Of a stretch of 64,000 bases of DNA, positions 52,701 through 62,067 are shown piece by piece. The first letter of the stretch is position 1. Every line of letters starts with the position of its first letter. The translations under genes and the position numbers were made by a program. This DNA comes from Ferrimonas balearica. Its GTDB lineage: Bacteria > Pseudomonadota > Gammaproteobacteria > Enterobacterales > Shewanellaceae. The notes beneath the pieces were generated by a model, which saw only the letters and a program-made list of their open reading frames with translations, ran no database searches and was not told the DNA's origin. Where the stretch lies: positions 248,001-312,000 of the forward strand of contig NZ_JAHVHV010000004.1 of assembly GCF_019802085.1 (NCBI RefSeq), given 5' to 3'.

Positions 52701-53549
52701 CCGATGGAAGAGGGGGACGTCTACTACGGCGCCTTCACCCTGGGCACCCATCCGGACCTGCCGGACAACGTGGGCCTGGTGCAGTTTGAACTGCATCGCG
52801 GCGCCGACGACGTCAGCCTGTCGGTGGACCGTACCGAGGCCAAGGCCGGTGAGGTGCTGAGCTACAGCATCGAACTGATGGCCAACCAAGGCGCTGCGGA
52901 TCGCACCTACAGCCTCTCTACGGCCCTGCCGGAAGGGTTCAGCGTGCACAGCGCCGAGGGCGGCGAGGTGGACGGCAGCCAGGTGAGCTGGACCCTGGTC
53001 CAGGCCGCCGGTGGCGAAAGCCAGTCCCTGGTGCTGGAGGTGAGCACCGAGGCGGTGGTCAACGACAGTGAGCTGGCCCTGAGCCTGAGCCACGAGGTGG
53101 ACACCGCTGAGGGCAAGGTGCTGACCGCGATCGCCGAGACCGTGATGGTCGCCGGCCGCCCCATGGCGATGATCAACGGCGAGGCCGAGCTGACCCTCGA
53201 GGTGCAAAGCCCCGCCAGCGTCGAGCTGAGCGCCGATGGCAGCCAGGGCGGCGAAGGGGAGACCCTGAGCTACCAGTGGGAGCAGCTCTCCGGCCCCACC
53301 CTGACCCTCAGTGGCAGCGACACCATGACCTTGAGCGTCGAGGTGCCCAGCCTGTCCAGCGACCAGGTGGCGGAGATCGCCCTGGTGGTGACCACCGAAT
53401 CCGGCACCAGTCTGCCGGTGGTGGCCACCCTCAACCTGGCCGCCGAAGCCACGGTCACCCCGCCCAGCGGCGGTGACAGCGACAGTGGCGGCAGCCTGGG
53501 CTGGTTCGCCCTGCTCCTGCTGGCCGGTGCCCTGGGCCGACGCCGCTAA
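49731..53549 (+). CDS. Subtilisin-family serine protease with PA domain and GlyGly-CTERM tail
   Basis: 1,272 residues from the GTG at 49731, with AAGGAG 8 bases upstream and signal peptide FRLTLLASLVASAAVTAG. An I9-type prodomain (SDLYFIHFKGEPLAVAAQSL) is followed by an S8 domain with the intact triad: Asp190 (GIIDTGIDADH), His270 (QGHGTHVAS) and Ser605 (MSGTSMASPHVAG), plus oxyanion Asn in TSAGNSGPG. A protease-associated domain is inserted before the Ser motif (FGDGNCNSPFAENTFDGEIV). Later come a pre-peptidase-like beta domain (PDLDLYIVRDTDLDGK) and Ig-like modules. The tail GGSLGWFALLLLAGALGRRR is GlyGly-CTERM, cleaved by rhombosortase in Vibrio and Shewanella. Exported by type II secretion, probably surface-attached. 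Confidence 0.95.
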   Translation: MFRLTLLASLVASAAVTAGDSALPYQARPEPVLPAVALKAQQRDISDLYFIHFKGEPLAVAAQSLQSVGIQSMNQVGGRLNVKAPASQQYLARLAQDRASVRQQLNHTLGRALEFENEYGTVLNAATVRLSDAEAALLAGHKDVALVDKVTLHQLHTDAGPEFIGADRIWAGLGSDLPSKGEGVVVGIIDTGIDADHPSFTALASDGYMHENPLGDGVYLGDCLEHDWICNDKLIGVVSYPEIRTWYPAVPVEGFERPEIIETGWDMQGHGTHVASTAAGNPLTDLPIYNVIGDLAQFRMPAISGVAPRANIVSYQVCLPAGSEGGCFPDLTILALEHAIENGVDVINYSVGGGADSPWQATDSLAFLNARVAGIHVATSAGNSGPGPETVGAPGNSPWITTVAAYTHDRSYTVKQLTGFTGGDTTLSALDGKGATQGYTGAIVDANAFGDGNCNSPFAENTFDGEIVVCRRGDIARVEKGANVLAGGAGGLVLVNVAGGAENVEPDLHALPAIQLNATDGEALLTWLASGEGHQATIEAAEMVRDPELGDVAGDFTSRGPNYPFPTSLAPDLAAPGVDIMAAHTTEWPFVETTPPEYTFMSGTSMASPHVAGALALMTALRPDWTPAQVQSALMSTANSVTYTDDDYDGVKTRSTPFDAGTGSIRVAEAVQAGLLMDISEAEYLAADPAEGGDPADLNLPSLVAVDCVVSCSWTRTVTATEDGSWTTAMDYQTEGFDMAVSPASFSLSAGESQELTLTATANDALASDWVFGRVQLSSSGLPMQHLTAAINFTGGSAPVPDPDSRGPVITAHRDADSYRMDGFVTIGSDNLQLTPYGITKVGMHQAELLGDENPTDSNIGEDNYHAVPISTNADTRLLSAWITEADAPDLDLYIVRDTDLDGKASYIELFYASCISGRVDSQESCVIDNPQPGSYLVVVHNFAGTAPDAWDSHTVAIGKVDKAEGNFSVTAPDSVEPNETFAVDLHWDQPMEEGDVYYGAFTLGTHPDLPDNVGLVQFELHRGADDVSLSVDRTEAKAGEVLSYSIELMANQGAADRTYSLSTALPEGFSVHSAEGGEVDGSQVSWTLVQAAGGESQSLVLEVSTEAVVNDSELALSLSHEVDTAEGKVLTAIAETVMVAGRPMAMINGEAELTLEVQSPASVELSADGSQGGEGETLSYQWEQLSGPTLTLSGSDTMTLSVEVPSLSSDQVAEIALVVTTESGTSLPVVATLNLAAEATVTPPSGGDSDSGGSLGWFALLLLAGALGRRR

Positions 53550-53575
53550 ACAACAACAGGTTCCAACCATGTCTT

Positions 53576-53599
53576 AGCGCCCTTCGGGGCGCTTTTTTT
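53576..53599 (+). terminator. Terminator after the subtilase gene
   Basis: A 7-bp stem (53576-53582 with 53587-53593) closed by a TTCG tetraloop is followed by a seven-T run. Confidence 0.88.
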
Positions 53600-53655
53600 A
53601 TTGATAAGTCATATCGATAGCGGCAAGTTAAGCCGAGTTATCAAGGAGGATAATC

Positions 53656-54597
53656 ATGACCAAGTGGATCTCGGTGCTGCTGTGCACCGTCTCGTTCAAC
53701 CTGGCGGCCAACCCCTGGCCCGTGTTGGAGCAACAGCTGGAAGACGCCCTCGCTCAGCCTCAATTGAGCGCCGAAGAGATCGCCAATATCCAGCACATCC
53801 GAACCACCCTCGCGCCGCTGTCGCCCCAGCAAGGTTCTGTCCAGATCGCCCAGGGCCGGGTGCAGCTGGAGGTGCCGGAGCAGTACTACTACTTCAGCCC
53901 GGACGATGCCGAAGCCATCCTGGTCGAGATCTGGGGCAACGTGCCCGGCACCGGTAGCGAGACCCTGGGCCTGTTGATGCCCGCGGATCTCGACCCACTG
54001 GAAGACGCCAGTTGGGCGGCCACCTTGTATTACGTACACGACGGACACGTAAAAGACGATGACGCCGCCAGCATCGATTACGACGAGTTGCTGGTGCAGA
54101 TGAAAGAGGAAACCGCGCAAAGCAGCCAACTTCGGGTTGAGCAGGGTTACGACGCGATGGAGCTGATCGGCTGGGCCACCCGCCCCTACTACGACGCCGA
54201 GTCTCGCAAACTGCATTGGGCCAAGGAACTGCAATTTGCCCGCAGTGAGGGGCGTACATTGAACTACGACATTCGGATTCTGGGCCGGGAGGGGTTCTTG
54301 CAGATGGGCTTTATCGCCACTATGGACCAGCTTGCCCAATTGCAAAGCGAGATCCCCGGCGTCCTCGCCCTGGCCAACTTCACCCCCAACAACCGCTACG
54401 CCGATTTTGATCCTGACCTCGATAACGTCGCGGCCTACGGCATCGGCGGGCTGATCGCCGGTAAGGCGCTGGCCAAGACTGGCGTGTTCGCCGCCATTCT
54501 GATGATTTTGAAGAAGTTCTGGTTTGTTATCGCTGCGGCGATCTGGGGCCTGTTCAAAGCCCTGGGGCGGGCACTCCGACCCAAAGGGGCAGAGTGA
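53656..54597 (+). CDS. DUF2167 membrane-anchored protein
   Basis: 313 residues, AAGGAGG ribosome site. An N-terminal signal peptide (KWISVLLCTVSFNLAAN) leads to the DUF2167 region: RVQLEVPEQYYYFSPDDAEA, TLGLLMPADL, GHVKDDDAASIDYDELL, ELIGWATRPYYDAESRKLHW and FTPNNRYADFDPDLDNVAAYGI. One or two transmembrane helices near the C terminus (AKTGVFAAILMILKKFWFVI, then AAAIWGLFKAL) anchor it. No function is known. It stands alone between two terminators. Confidence 0.9.
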   Translation: MTKWISVLLCTVSFNLAANPWPVLEQQLEDALAQPQLSAEEIANIQHIRTTLAPLSPQQGSVQIAQGRVQLEVPEQYYYFSPDDAEAILVEIWGNVPGTGSETLGLLMPADLDPLEDASWAATLYYVHDGHVKDDDAASIDYDELLVQMKEETAQSSQLRVEQGYDAMELIGWATRPYYDAESRKLHWAKELQFARSEGRTLNYDIRILGREGFLQMGFIATMDQLAQLQSEIPGVLALANFTPNNRYADFDPDLDNVAAYGIGGLIAGKALAKTGVFAAILMILKKFWFVIAAAIWGLFKALGRALRPKGAE

Positions 54598-54648
54598 GGG
54601 GCTTTCGGTACTGACTGCGGCCGCGAAGCTCTGTGCCTCGGCCCACAA

Positions 54649-54676
54649 AAAAGGCCACCCCGTGGGGTGGCCTTTT
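54649..54676. terminator. Bidirectional terminator between DUF2167 gene and valS
   Basis: A perfect 13-bp stem (54649-54661 with 54664-54676) has A and T runs at its ends and can serve both converging transcripts. Confidence 0.88.
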
Positions 54677-54697
54677 CCTTAACGGCTGAACGTCCAA

Positions 54698-57544
54698 TTA
54701 CAGCGACTTGAGCTGCTCTTTCTGCTCTTCCAGCTTGGCGATGTCGCGCTTGGCATCATCCAGCTTGGCCTGCTCCTTGGCCACTACAGCCTCGGGGGCC
54801 TTGGCCAGGAAGCCCTGGTTGGAGAGCTTCTTCTCCACCCGCTCGGCGTCGCCGGCCAGCTTGGCGATCTGCTTGTCGATGCGGGCCAGTTCGGCTTCCA
54901 CGTCGATCAGACCCGCCATGGGGATCAGCAGCTCCATCTCACCGATCAGCTGAGTGGTGGACATGGGCGCGTCGCCGGACAGCTCAGAGATGGCCTCAAG
55001 ATTAGCCAGCTTGTTGAGCATGATGCGGTTGGCTTCGACTCGGGCCAGGTCCTGCTCGGAGGCGTTTTTCAGCAGCACGTTCAGCGGCTTGGAGGGGGCC
55101 ACGTTGAGCTCACCCCGGACATTACGCACGGCAACGATGAACTGCTTCACCCACTCGAGATCCGCCTTGGCGTCTTCGTTCACCAGGGCTTCATCGAACT
55201 GCGGGTAGGCGGTCAGCATGATGGTGTCGCCGCCCTTGCCCACCATGGGGGCCACGGTCTGCCAGATCTCCTCGCTGATGTAGGGCATCAGCGGGTGCAT
55301 CAGGCGCAGCAGGGACTCCAGCACGGTCAGCAGGGTGTGGCGGGTGCCACGCTGCTGGGCCTCGGTGCCGTTTTGCAGCACCGGCTTGGTCAGCTCCAGG
55401 TACCAGTCGCAGAACTGGTTCCAGGTGAACTCGTAGGCGATGTTGGCGGCGATGTCGAAGCGGTAGGTGTCCATCGCTTCGCGGATGTGCTTGACGGTGT
55501 CGTTGTACTGGGCCAGCACCCAGCGATCCGCCAGGCTCAGCTCCATCTCGCCGCCGTCCTTGCCGCAATCTTCCCCTTCGGTGTTCATCAGCACGTAGCG
55601 GCTGGCGTTCCACAGCTTGTTGGCGAAGTTGCGGTAGCCCTCGAGACGGTTCATGTCCCAGTTGATGTCACGGCCGGTGGAGGCCATGGCTGCCAGGGTG
55701 AAGCGCAGCGCATCGGTGCCGTGGGCGGCGATGCCCTCCGGGAACTGCTTGCGGGTGCTCTTCTCAATCTTGGCGGCCAGCTGGGGCTGCATCATATTGC
55801 CAGTTCGCTTTTCCACCAGATTCTCGAGGTCAATCCCGTCGATCATATCCAGCGGGTCCAGCACGTTGCCCTTGGACTTGGACATCTTGTCGCCCTGCTC
55901 ATCACGGATAAGGCCCGTCACGTAGACGGTCTTGAACGGCACCTGGGGCTTGCCGTTCTCATCCTTGATGAAGTGCATGGTCATCATGATCATCCGGGCC
56001 ACCCAGAAGAAGATGATGTCAAAACCGGTCACCAGCACGTCGGTGGGGTGGAAGGTCTTGAGCGCGTCGGTGTCTTCCGGCCAGCCCAGGGTGGCGAAGG
56101 TCCACAGGGCGGAGGAGAACCAGGTGTCCAGCACGTCGTCGTCCTGGCGCAACACCACGTCGGCGCCAAGGCCGTGGGCGGCACGCACTTCGGCTTCGGT
56201 GTTGCCAACGTAGACCTTGCCGGACTCGTCGTACCAAGCCGGGATGCGGTGTCCCCACCACAGCTGACGGGAAATGCACCAGTCCTGGATGTCGCGCATC
56301 CAGGCGAAGTACATGTTTTCGTACTGCTTGGGCACGAACTGGATGTCGCCGTTCTCCACCGCTTCGGTGGCGGTCTTGGCCATGGGGGCCACACGCACGT
56401 ACCACTGGTCGGTCAGCATGGGCTCGATCACCACGCCACCGCGGTCGCCGTAGGGCACGGTCAGGTCGTGATCTTTGATCTCATCCAGCAGGCCCAGCTC
56501 ATCGAACTCGGCGACGATCGCCTTGCGGGCGGCGAAGCGATCCATCCCAGCGTACTTGGCCGGCAGCGCGGCGGCGTAGACGTCGGAGGCCTCGCCGTTG
56601 GTGTCCAGCACCTCGGCTTCGGCGCGGATCTCGGCATTGAAGGTCAACACGTTGATCATCGGCAGGGCGTGACGCTTACCCACCTCGTAATCGTTGAAGT
56701 CGTGGGCCGGGGTGATCTTCACACAACCGGTGCCCTTCTCCATATCGGCGTGCTCGTCGCCGACAATCGGAATGCGACGGTCCACGATGGGCAGGATCAG
56801 CTCCTTGCCAATCAAATCTTTGTAGCGCGGGTCTTCCGGGTTCACCGCCACGCCGGTGTCGCCCAGCATGGTTTCCGGACGGGTGGTGGCCACCACGATG
56901 TAGTCTTTGCCGTCGGCGGTTTTCACGCCATCCGCCAGCGGGTAGCGGAAGTGCCACATGTGGCCCTTCTTGTCCTTGTTCTCCACCTCGAGATCGGAGA
57001 TCGCGGTGTGCAGTTTCGGGTCCCAGTTCACCAGGCGCTTGCCGCGGTAGATGAGATCCTCTTTGTAGAGGCGAACGAACACCTCCTGCACCGCGGCGGA
57101 CATGCCCGGATCCATGGTGAAGCGCTCACGGTCCCAGTCCACGGAGGCGCCCATGCGGCGCAGCTGCTGGGTGATGGTGCCGCCGGACTCTTCCTTCCAC
57201 TCCCACACCTTGTCGATGAAGGTTTCGCGGCCCAGGTCCTGGCGGGTGATGTTCTCGGCCGCCAGCTTGCGCTCCACCACCATCTGGGTGGCGATGCCGG
57301 CGTGGTCGGTGCCCACCTGCCACAGGGTGTTCTTGCCCTGCATCCGCTGGTAGCGGATCAGGGTGTCCATGATGGTGTCCTGGAAGGCGTGACCCATGTG
57401 CAGGCTGCCGGTGACGTTCGGCGGCGGGATCATGATGCAGTAGGGATCTTGGCTGGTGTCACCGTGGGGCTTGAAGTAGCCCGCCTCTTCCCAGCGCTGG
57501 TAGTGGCGCTGCTCAATCGACTGGGGGTTGTAGGTCTTATCCAT
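54698..57544 (-). CDS. valS: Valyl-tRNA synthetase
   Basis: 948 residues from the ATG at 57544 ([20 protein letters not shown]), the start that aligns with E. coli ValS; an in-frame TTG at 57571 overlaps the holC stop as TTGA. Class Ia motifs: [14 protein letters not shown] (HIGH) and DKMSKSKGN (KMSKS). The editing domain has the conserved [17 protein letters not shown]-terminal coiled coil ([20 protein letters not shown]) is the usual valine tRNA-binding arm. Follows holC in one leftward transcript, as in many gammaproteobacteria. Confidence 0.97.
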   Translation of the reverse strand: MDKTYNPQSIEQRHYQRWEEAGYFKPHGDTSQDPYCIMIPPPNVTGSLHMGHAFQDTIMDTLIRYQRMQGKNTLWQVGTDHAGIATQMVVERKLAAENITRQDLGRETFIDKVWEWKEESGGTITQQLRRMGASVDWDRERFTMDPGMSAAVQEVFVRLYKEDLIYRGKRLVNWDPKLHTAISDLEVENKDKKGHMWHFRYPLADGVKTADGKDYIVVATTRPETMLGDTGVAVNPEDPRYKDLIGKELILPIVDRRIPIVGDEHADMEKGTGCVKITPAHDFNDYEVGKRHALPMINVLTFNAEIRAEAEVLDTNGEASDVYAAALPAKYAGMDRFAARKAIVAEFDELGLLDEIKDHDLTVPYGDRGGVVIEPMLTDQWYVRVAPMAKTATEAVENGDIQFVPKQYENMYFAWMRDIQDWCISRQLWWGHRIPAWYDESGKVYVGNTEAEVRAAHGLGADVVLRQDDDVLDTWFSSALWTFATLGWPEDTDALKTFHPTDVLVTGFDIIFFWVARMIMMTMHFIKDENGKPQVPFKTVYVTGLIRDEQGDKMSKSKGNVLDPLDMIDGIDLENLVEKRTGNMMQPQLAAKIEKSTRKQFPEGIAAHGTDALRFTLAAMASTGRDINWDMNRLEGYRNFANKLWNASRYVLMNTEGEDCGKDGGEMELSLADRWVLAQYNDTVKHIREAMDTYRFDIAANIAYEFTWNQFCDWYLELTKPVLQNGTEAQQRGTRHTLLTVLESLLRLMHPLMPYISEEIWQTVAPMVGKGGDTIMLTAYPQFDEALVNEDAKADLEWVKQFIVAVRNVRGELNVAPSKPLNVLLKNASEQDLARVEANRIMLNKLANLEAISELSGDAPMSTTQLIGEMELLIPMAGLIDVEAELARIDKQIAKLAGDAERVEKKLSNQGFLAKAPEAVVAKEQAKLDDAKRDIAKLEEQKEQLKSL

Positions 57545-57567
57545 GGGGTCTTTGACTCGTGAAAAAC

Positions 57568-58014
57568 TCAAAACGGCTGACGGGCGAGATCCTGGGTGGT
57601 GAGGGTCACCCCCAGATGGCGGTAGTGGGCGAATCGTCTTCGCGCCTGCGCCTTGGCCTGCTCGTCAGCCGGGACAAAATCGATGATGTGGGCGAATTGT
57701 ACCGCAAAATTCGGCACCTCGGGGGCGAGGTTGATCAACAACGGACGATTTGTCGGCGACGACGCCTGGGCCGTGTCCCAGCCGATCTCCACCGGGGCAC
57801 CGCCGCGGGGGCCCTCCCCCACCAGGTTATGGGGAATGAAGCTGTCCGGCTCGAACTGCCACAGCTGCTCATCCAGGGCCTCGGCGTCGGCCTGGCTGGC
57901 GCAGTGCAGGTAGACCCGCTGACCCTTGCGGTAGGCCCGGGCGGCGGCCTGGCAGGCCAGCGCAGCGGGACCGGCGGTGTCGGCGGTCAAGACGTAGAAA
58001 AGGGCGTTGGCCAT
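57568..58014 (-). CDS. holC: DNA polymerase III chi subunit
   Basis: 148 residues from the ATG at 58014. [19 protein letters not shown], then [27 protein letters not shown], and [20 protein letters not shown] fit HolC. Chi links the clamp loader to single-strand-binding protein. It sits between pepA and valS, the conserved pepA-holC-valS order; a terminator separates it from pepA, so it may have its own promoter. Confidence 0.9.
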   Translation of the reverse strand: MANALFYVLTADTAGPAALACQAAARAYRKGQRVYLHCASQADAEALDEQLWQFEPDSFIPHNLVGEGPRGGAPVEIGWDTAQASSPTNRPLLINLAPEVPNFAVQFAHIIDFVPADEQAKAQARRRFAHYRHLGVTLTTQDLARQPF

Positions 58015-58033
58015 GCGGTTCCCCATACCAAAA

Positions 58034-58061
58034 TCAAAAGGCGGAGCTTGCGCTCCGCCTT
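58034..58061 (-). terminator. Terminator of pepA
   Basis: A perfect 10-bp stem (58038-58047 with 58052-58061) with loop TTGC is followed on the minus strand by TTTTGATTTT. It lies between the pepA stop and the holC start. Confidence 0.75.
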
Positions 58062-58089
58062 GCATTGTAACGGCGTTACTCCTCGGCCG

Positions 58090-59598
58090 TTACTCCTGAT
58101 CCATCACCCCGGCTCGGGCGAGCAGGAACTGGGTCAGGATCGGCACCGGACGACCGGTGGAACCCTTATCCTTGCCGCTGTTCCAAGCGGTACCGGCCAC
58201 GTCCAGGTGAGCCCAGTGGTACTTCTTGGTGAAGCGGGACAGGAAGGCCCCGGCGGTGATGGTGCCCGCCGGACGGCCACCGATGTTGGCCATGTCGGCG
58301 AAGGGGCTCTCGATCTGCTCCTGGTAGTCGTCCCACAGGGGCAGGCGCCAGCAGCGGTCGCCAGAGGCGTCACCGGCGTTTTGCAGCTCGTGGGCCAGGG
58401 CGTTGTGGTTGGAGAGCAGCCCGGAAGCGTGCTTACCCAGGGCGATGACGCAGGCACCGGTCAGGGTGGCGGTGTCGATCACCAGTTCCGGATCGAAACG
58501 CTCGACGTAGGTCAGGGCATCGCACAGCACCAGGCGGCCTTCGGCGTCGGTGTTGAGCACCTCGATGGTCTGGCCGGACATGGAGGTGAGGATGTCACCG
58601 GGGCGGTAGGCCTTGCCATCGGGCATGTTTTCACAGCCGGCCAGGATCGCCACCACGTTGATGGGCAGGTCCAGCTCACACAGGGCCTTCATGGTGCCCA
58701 CGACACCGGCGGCGCCGCCCATGTCGTACTTCATCTCGTCCATCCCTTCGCCGGGCTTCAGGCTGATGCCGCCGGAGTCGAAGGTCAGGCCCTTACCCAC
58801 CAGCACGATGGGCTTCTGCTCGGAGTCCGGGGCGCCCTGGTACTTGAGAACGGTCATCATGGACTCGTTCTCGGAGCCGCGGCCCACCGCCAGGTAGGCG
58901 TGCATGCCCAGATCCGCCATCTCCTCTTCGCCCACCACCTGGACGGAGAGTTTCTCGTACTTCTCCGCCATCTGCCGGCCCTGGCTGGCCAGGTAGGCGG
59001 GGTTGCAGACGTTGGGCGGCATGTTGGCGACGTCGCGGCACAGCTTGGTGCCGGCGGCCACGCCCAGGCCGTGGTTGATCGCCTTCTCGCCGACGGTCAG
59101 TTCACGGCGGGTGGGCACGTTGAACACCATCTTGCGCAGGGGACGACGGGTCTCGTCCTTCTTGCTCTTCATCACGTCGAAGGTGTAGAGGCTGGACTCG
59201 GTGGTCTCCACCGCCTGGCGCACCTTCCAGTAAGTATCGCGACCCTTAACGTGCAGCTCGGTCAGGAAGCAGACCGCTTCCATGGAGCCGGTTTCGTTCA
59301 GGGTGCTGATGGTTTTGGCGATGATCTGCTTGTACTGGCGCTCGTCCAGCTCACGCTCCTTGCCACAGCCCACCAGCAGCACGCGCTCGGACAGCACGTT
59401 GGGTACATGGTGCAGCAGCAGGACCTGGCCGGGCTTGCCCTCCAGATCGCCGCGACGCAGCAGGTTGCTGATGTAGCCGTCACTGATCTTATCCAACTGT
59501 TCACCGACTGCGGACAAACGGCGCGGCTCAAAGACTCCCACGACAATGCACGCACTGCGTTGCTTTTCTGGACTGCCGCTTTTTACACTGAACTCCAT
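58090..59598 (-). CDS. pepA: Leucyl aminopeptidase
   Basis: 502 residues, normal for PepA. The C-terminal peptidase M17 domain has [17 protein letters not shown] with a metal-binding Lys and Asp, [14 protein letters not shown], and the signature [10 protein letters not shown] (Asp, Glu and catalytic Arg). TATLTGACV is also conserved. The N-terminal domain (about 160 residues) is intact. In E. coli PepA also acts as a DNA-binding architectural factor. A GGGAG ribosome site precedes the ATG. Divergent from lptF, with which it shares a 234-base promoter region. Confidence 0.97.
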   Translation of the reverse strand: MEFSVKSGSPEKQRSACIVVGVFEPRRLSAVGEQLDKISDGYISNLLRRGDLEGKPGQVLLLHHVPNVLSERVLLVGCGKERELDERQYKQIIAKTISTLNETGSMEAVCFLTELHVKGRDTYWKVRQAVETTESSLYTFDVMKSKKDETRRPLRKMVFNVPTRRELTVGEKAINHGLGVAAGTKLCRDVANMPPNVCNPAYLASQGRQMAEKYEKLSVQVVGEEEMADLGMHAYLAVGRGSENESMMTVLKYQGAPDSEQKPIVLVGKGLTFDSGGISLKPGEGMDEMKYDMGGAAGVVGTMKALCELDLPINVVAILAGCENMPDGKAYRPGDILTSMSGQTIEVLNTDAEGRLVLCDALTYVERFDPELVIDTATLTGACVIALGKHASGLLSNHNALAHELQNAGDASGDRCWRLPLWDDYQEQIESPFADMANIGGRPAGTITAGAFLSRFTKKYHWAHLDVAGTAWNSGKDKGSTGRPVPILTQFLLARAGVMDQE

Positions 59599-59762
59599 GG
59601 CGTCTCCCGGTTCTTAAAGACATTGCCTTTTTATTGTTAGATAATGATCCCTTTGTTGACGCTTGGGCCGCCTCGAGAGGCAGCCGTTGAACTCTCAGAA
59701 TAGTAGGATTTTCCTACTTTTCTCGGCTCACAAGGGCCCTGGGACTGTTCAAAAAGTATCAA

Positions 59763-59779
59763 AAGTAACTAGTTTACTT
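59763..59779. repeat. Inverted repeat upstream of lptF
   Basis: AAGTAA, five bases, TTACTT, 53 bases before the lptF start. A related half site (TTTACTAAG, 59812-59820) lies closer to it. Possible operator; unassigned. Confidence 0.35.
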
Positions 59780-59832
59780 AAAAAACAAGCTGTTTCCAGA
59801 GAAATTACAAGTTTACTAAGCGGACACCGGCC

Positions 59833-60951
59833 TTGATCATTTTTAGGTACCTGCTGAGAGAAGCATTTCGGGCGCAGATCGCCGTGCTTGCCGTCCTGGT
59901 GACCATCTTCATCAGTCAGCAGTTTGTGAAAATTCTGGCCGACGCGGCCGAAGGCCAGTTTCCCGGCAAATTGGTGGCCACCCTGCTGGCGTTGAACATG
60001 CCGGAGCTGCTCTCCCTCATCCTCCCCCTCTCCCTGTTCCTGGGCGTCATGATGGCCCACGGGCGGATGTACGCCGACAGCGAGATGACGGTGCTGCACG
60101 CGGTGGGGGTCTCCGAGTGGTACGTCACCCGGGTGACCCTGGTGCTGGCCTTTATCATGGCCCTGCTGGCCGGCCTGACCGCCATCTACGTGGCCCCCTG
60201 GGCCAAGGAAACCGAGTACCAGGTGCTGGAGCGGGCGGAGTCGGAAGCCGGCCTGGCCGCCCTGGTGCAGGGCCGTTTCCAGCGTGCCGCCAACGGCAAG
60301 GCGGTGATCTACGTTGAGGGGCTGTCCAAGGGCAAGCTGGATACGGTGTTCGTGGCCCAGCTGCCGGACCGGGACAAGTCGGAAGAGGAGACCGCCCTGG
60401 TGCTGGCCGAGGGCGGCCGCATCGTCGAGGGGTCGGACGGCTCCCAGCGCCTGCAGTTGACCGACGGCAACCGCTTCAGCGGCGTCATCAACCAGAAAGA
60501 GTACAACCTGGTGCAGTTCGGCGAGTACGAGATGGAGATTAAGTCCCAGGAGGCGTCCCACAAGCGGCGCAAACTGTCGGCCTACTCCATGGAGCAGCTG
60601 TTCGACGAGGGCAGCCCTCACGCCTGGGCCGAGATCCACTGGCGTCTGGCGGTGCCCATCGCCCTGCCCCTGCTGATCCTCATCGCCGTGCCCATGTCCC
60701 GGGTCAACGTCCGCCAGGGCAAGTTCGCCAAACTGATGCCCGCCATCCTGATCTACCTGGGCTACTTCGGCCTGCTGATGGCCGGACGCAAGGCGATCGA
60801 GAACGAGGCGATCCCCCCGGCCCTGGGGCTGTGGTGGATCCACCTGGCCGCACTGGTGATCGGCATGGTGCTCATTGGCCGTGGCCGCCCGGCCTGGCGT
60901 AAATGGATGCGAATGTTGAGCTTCCGTCGCAGCAAGGAGGCCAAGGCATGA
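59833..60951 (+). CDS. lptF: Lipopolysaccharide export ABC transporter permease LptF
   Basis: 372 residues, starting at TTG (IIFRYLLREAFRAQIAVLAV after the initiator), which is where E. coli LptF begins. Six membrane helices: LAVLVTIFISQQFVKIL, LSLILPLSLFLGVMMAHG, VTLVLAFIMALLAGLTAIYV and three more after the periplasmic beta-jellyroll (around 130-265). Forms LptB2FG with LptG to extract lipopolysaccharide from the inner membrane. The stop overlaps the lptG ATG (ATGA), so the two are coupled. Confidence 0.96.
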   Translation: MIIFRYLLREAFRAQIAVLAVLVTIFISQQFVKILADAAEGQFPGKLVATLLALNMPELLSLILPLSLFLGVMMAHGRMYADSEMTVLHAVGVSEWYVTRVTLVLAFIMALLAGLTAIYVAPWAKETEYQVLERAESEAGLAALVQGRFQRAANGKAVIYVEGLSKGKLDTVFVAQLPDRDKSEEETALVLAEGGRIVEGSDGSQRLQLTDGNRFSGVINQKEYNLVQFGEYEMEIKSQEASHKRRKLSAYSMEQLFDEGSPHAWAEIHWRLAVPIALPLLILIAVPMSRVNVRQGKFAKLMPAILIYLGYFGLLMAGRKAIENEAIPPALGLWWIHLAALVIGMVLIGRGRPAWRKWMRMLSFRRSKEAKA

Positions 60952-62012
60952 TCCGCATCCTCGATCTCTACATCGCCCGCACCATCATCAACACCTCGGC
61001 GTTATGCCTGCTGGTGCTCACCGGCCTGTCCGGCCTCATCAAGTTCGTTGACCAGCTGCGCCTGGTGGGCCGCGGCGATTTCACCACCTGGGACGTGGCC
61101 CTCTACGTGCTCTTCCTGGTGCCCCGGGACATCGAGATGTTCTTCCCCATCGCCGCCATGCTCGGCGCGCTGATCGGCATGGGCATGCTGGCCTCCAGCT
61201 CCGAGCTGGTGGTGATGCAGGCAGCGGGGCTGTCGCGGCTCAACATCGCCACTTCGGTGATGAAAACCGCCATCCCCCTGATGCTGCTCTCCATGCTGAT
61301 TGGCGAGTACCTGGCGCCGGTCTCTGAGCAGACCGCCCGGGAGATGCGGGCCCAGAAGACCTCCGGGGGGAGCCTGATCAGCTCCAAAAGCGGCACCTGG
61401 GCCAAGGATGGGGAGCTGTTCGTCAACATCACCGAGGTGCAGGACGCCCGCACCCTCAAGGACGTCACCATCTACCGCTTCGATGGCGACAACCTGCTGC
61501 GGGAGGTGACCCACGCCGAGCAGGGCTACTACGACGGCAAGGCCTGGCGTCTGCTGGGGGTGACCGAGACCACCATGGAAGACGAGCAGGTCAGCACCTC
61601 CCAGCGCGACGAGGAGCGCTGGCAGTCCACCCTGACCCCGGACAAGCTGCAGGTGGTGACGGTCAAGCCGGAGGCCCTCTCCATCGAGGGGCTTTTGGAG
61701 TACCTGGATTACCTGGAAGCCAACCGTCAGGACACCACCCGCTACGAGCTGGCCCTGTGGCGCAAGGTGGCCCAGCCGGTCACCGTGGGGGTGATGATGA
61801 TGCTGGCCCTCTCCTTCATCTTCGGCCCGCTGCGCACCGTGACCATGGGTGCCCGGGTGTTGCTGGGGGTGATCACCGGTTTCACCTTCTACATCGCCAA
61901 CGAGATCTTCGGCCCCATGAGCCTGGTGATGGGCCTGCCCACCTTCCTTGGGGCCATGTTGCCCAGCATGCTGTTCGCGGTGGCGGCGTTTTATCTCTTG
62001 CAGAGGCGTTAG
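60948..62012 (+). CDS. lptG: Lipopolysaccharide export ABC transporter permease LptG
   Basis: 354 residues from the ATG at 60948, which follows AAGGAGG and overlaps the lptF stop. IRILDLYIARTIINTSALC, PIAAMLGALIGMGMLASSSELVVMQAAGLS and PVTVGVMMMLALSFIFGPLR fit LptG (motifs quoted in parts). It has six helices around a periplasmic jellyroll. Works with LptF, LptB and LptC. A terminator follows. Confidence 0.96.
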   Translation: MIRILDLYIARTIINTSALCLLVLTGLSGLIKFVDQLRLVGRGDFTTWDVALYVLFLVPRDIEMFFPIAAMLGALIGMGMLASSSELVVMQAAGLSRLNIATSVMKTAIPLMLLSMLIGEYLAPVSEQTAREMRAQKTSGGSLISSKSGTWAKDGELFVNITEVQDARTLKDVTIYRFDGDNLLREVTHAEQGYYDGKAWRLLGVTETTMEDEQVSTSQRDEERWQSTLTPDKLQVVTVKPEALSIEGLLEYLDYLEANRQDTTRYELALWRKVAQPVTVGVMMMLALSFIFGPLRTVTMGARVLLGVITGFTFYIANEIFGPMSLVMGLPTFLGAMLPSMLFAVAAFYLLQRR

Positions 62013-62023
62013 CCCATCCCATC

Positions 62024-62053
62024 AAAAAGGGCGCCCCCAGGGGCGCCCTTTTT
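62024..62053. terminator. Bidirectional terminator between lptG and gspB
   Basis: A 14-bp stem (62024-62037 with 62040-62053) carries A tract on the left and T tract on the right and serves both convergent transcripts. Confidence 0.88.
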
Positions 62054-62067
62054 CGTTGTTCGCATCG

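Noticed and set aside
49683-53570. Very long open frame on the minus strand opposite the active subtilase gene
   Set aside because: It mirrors the codon phase of a GC-rich gene, its product is Gly/His/Gln-rich without any domain, and the plus strand encodes an unmistakable protease.
55295-57562. Plus-strand open frame opposite valS
   Set aside because: Antisense to a canonical aminoacyl-tRNA synthetase, with a repetitive His/Val/Gly-rich product.
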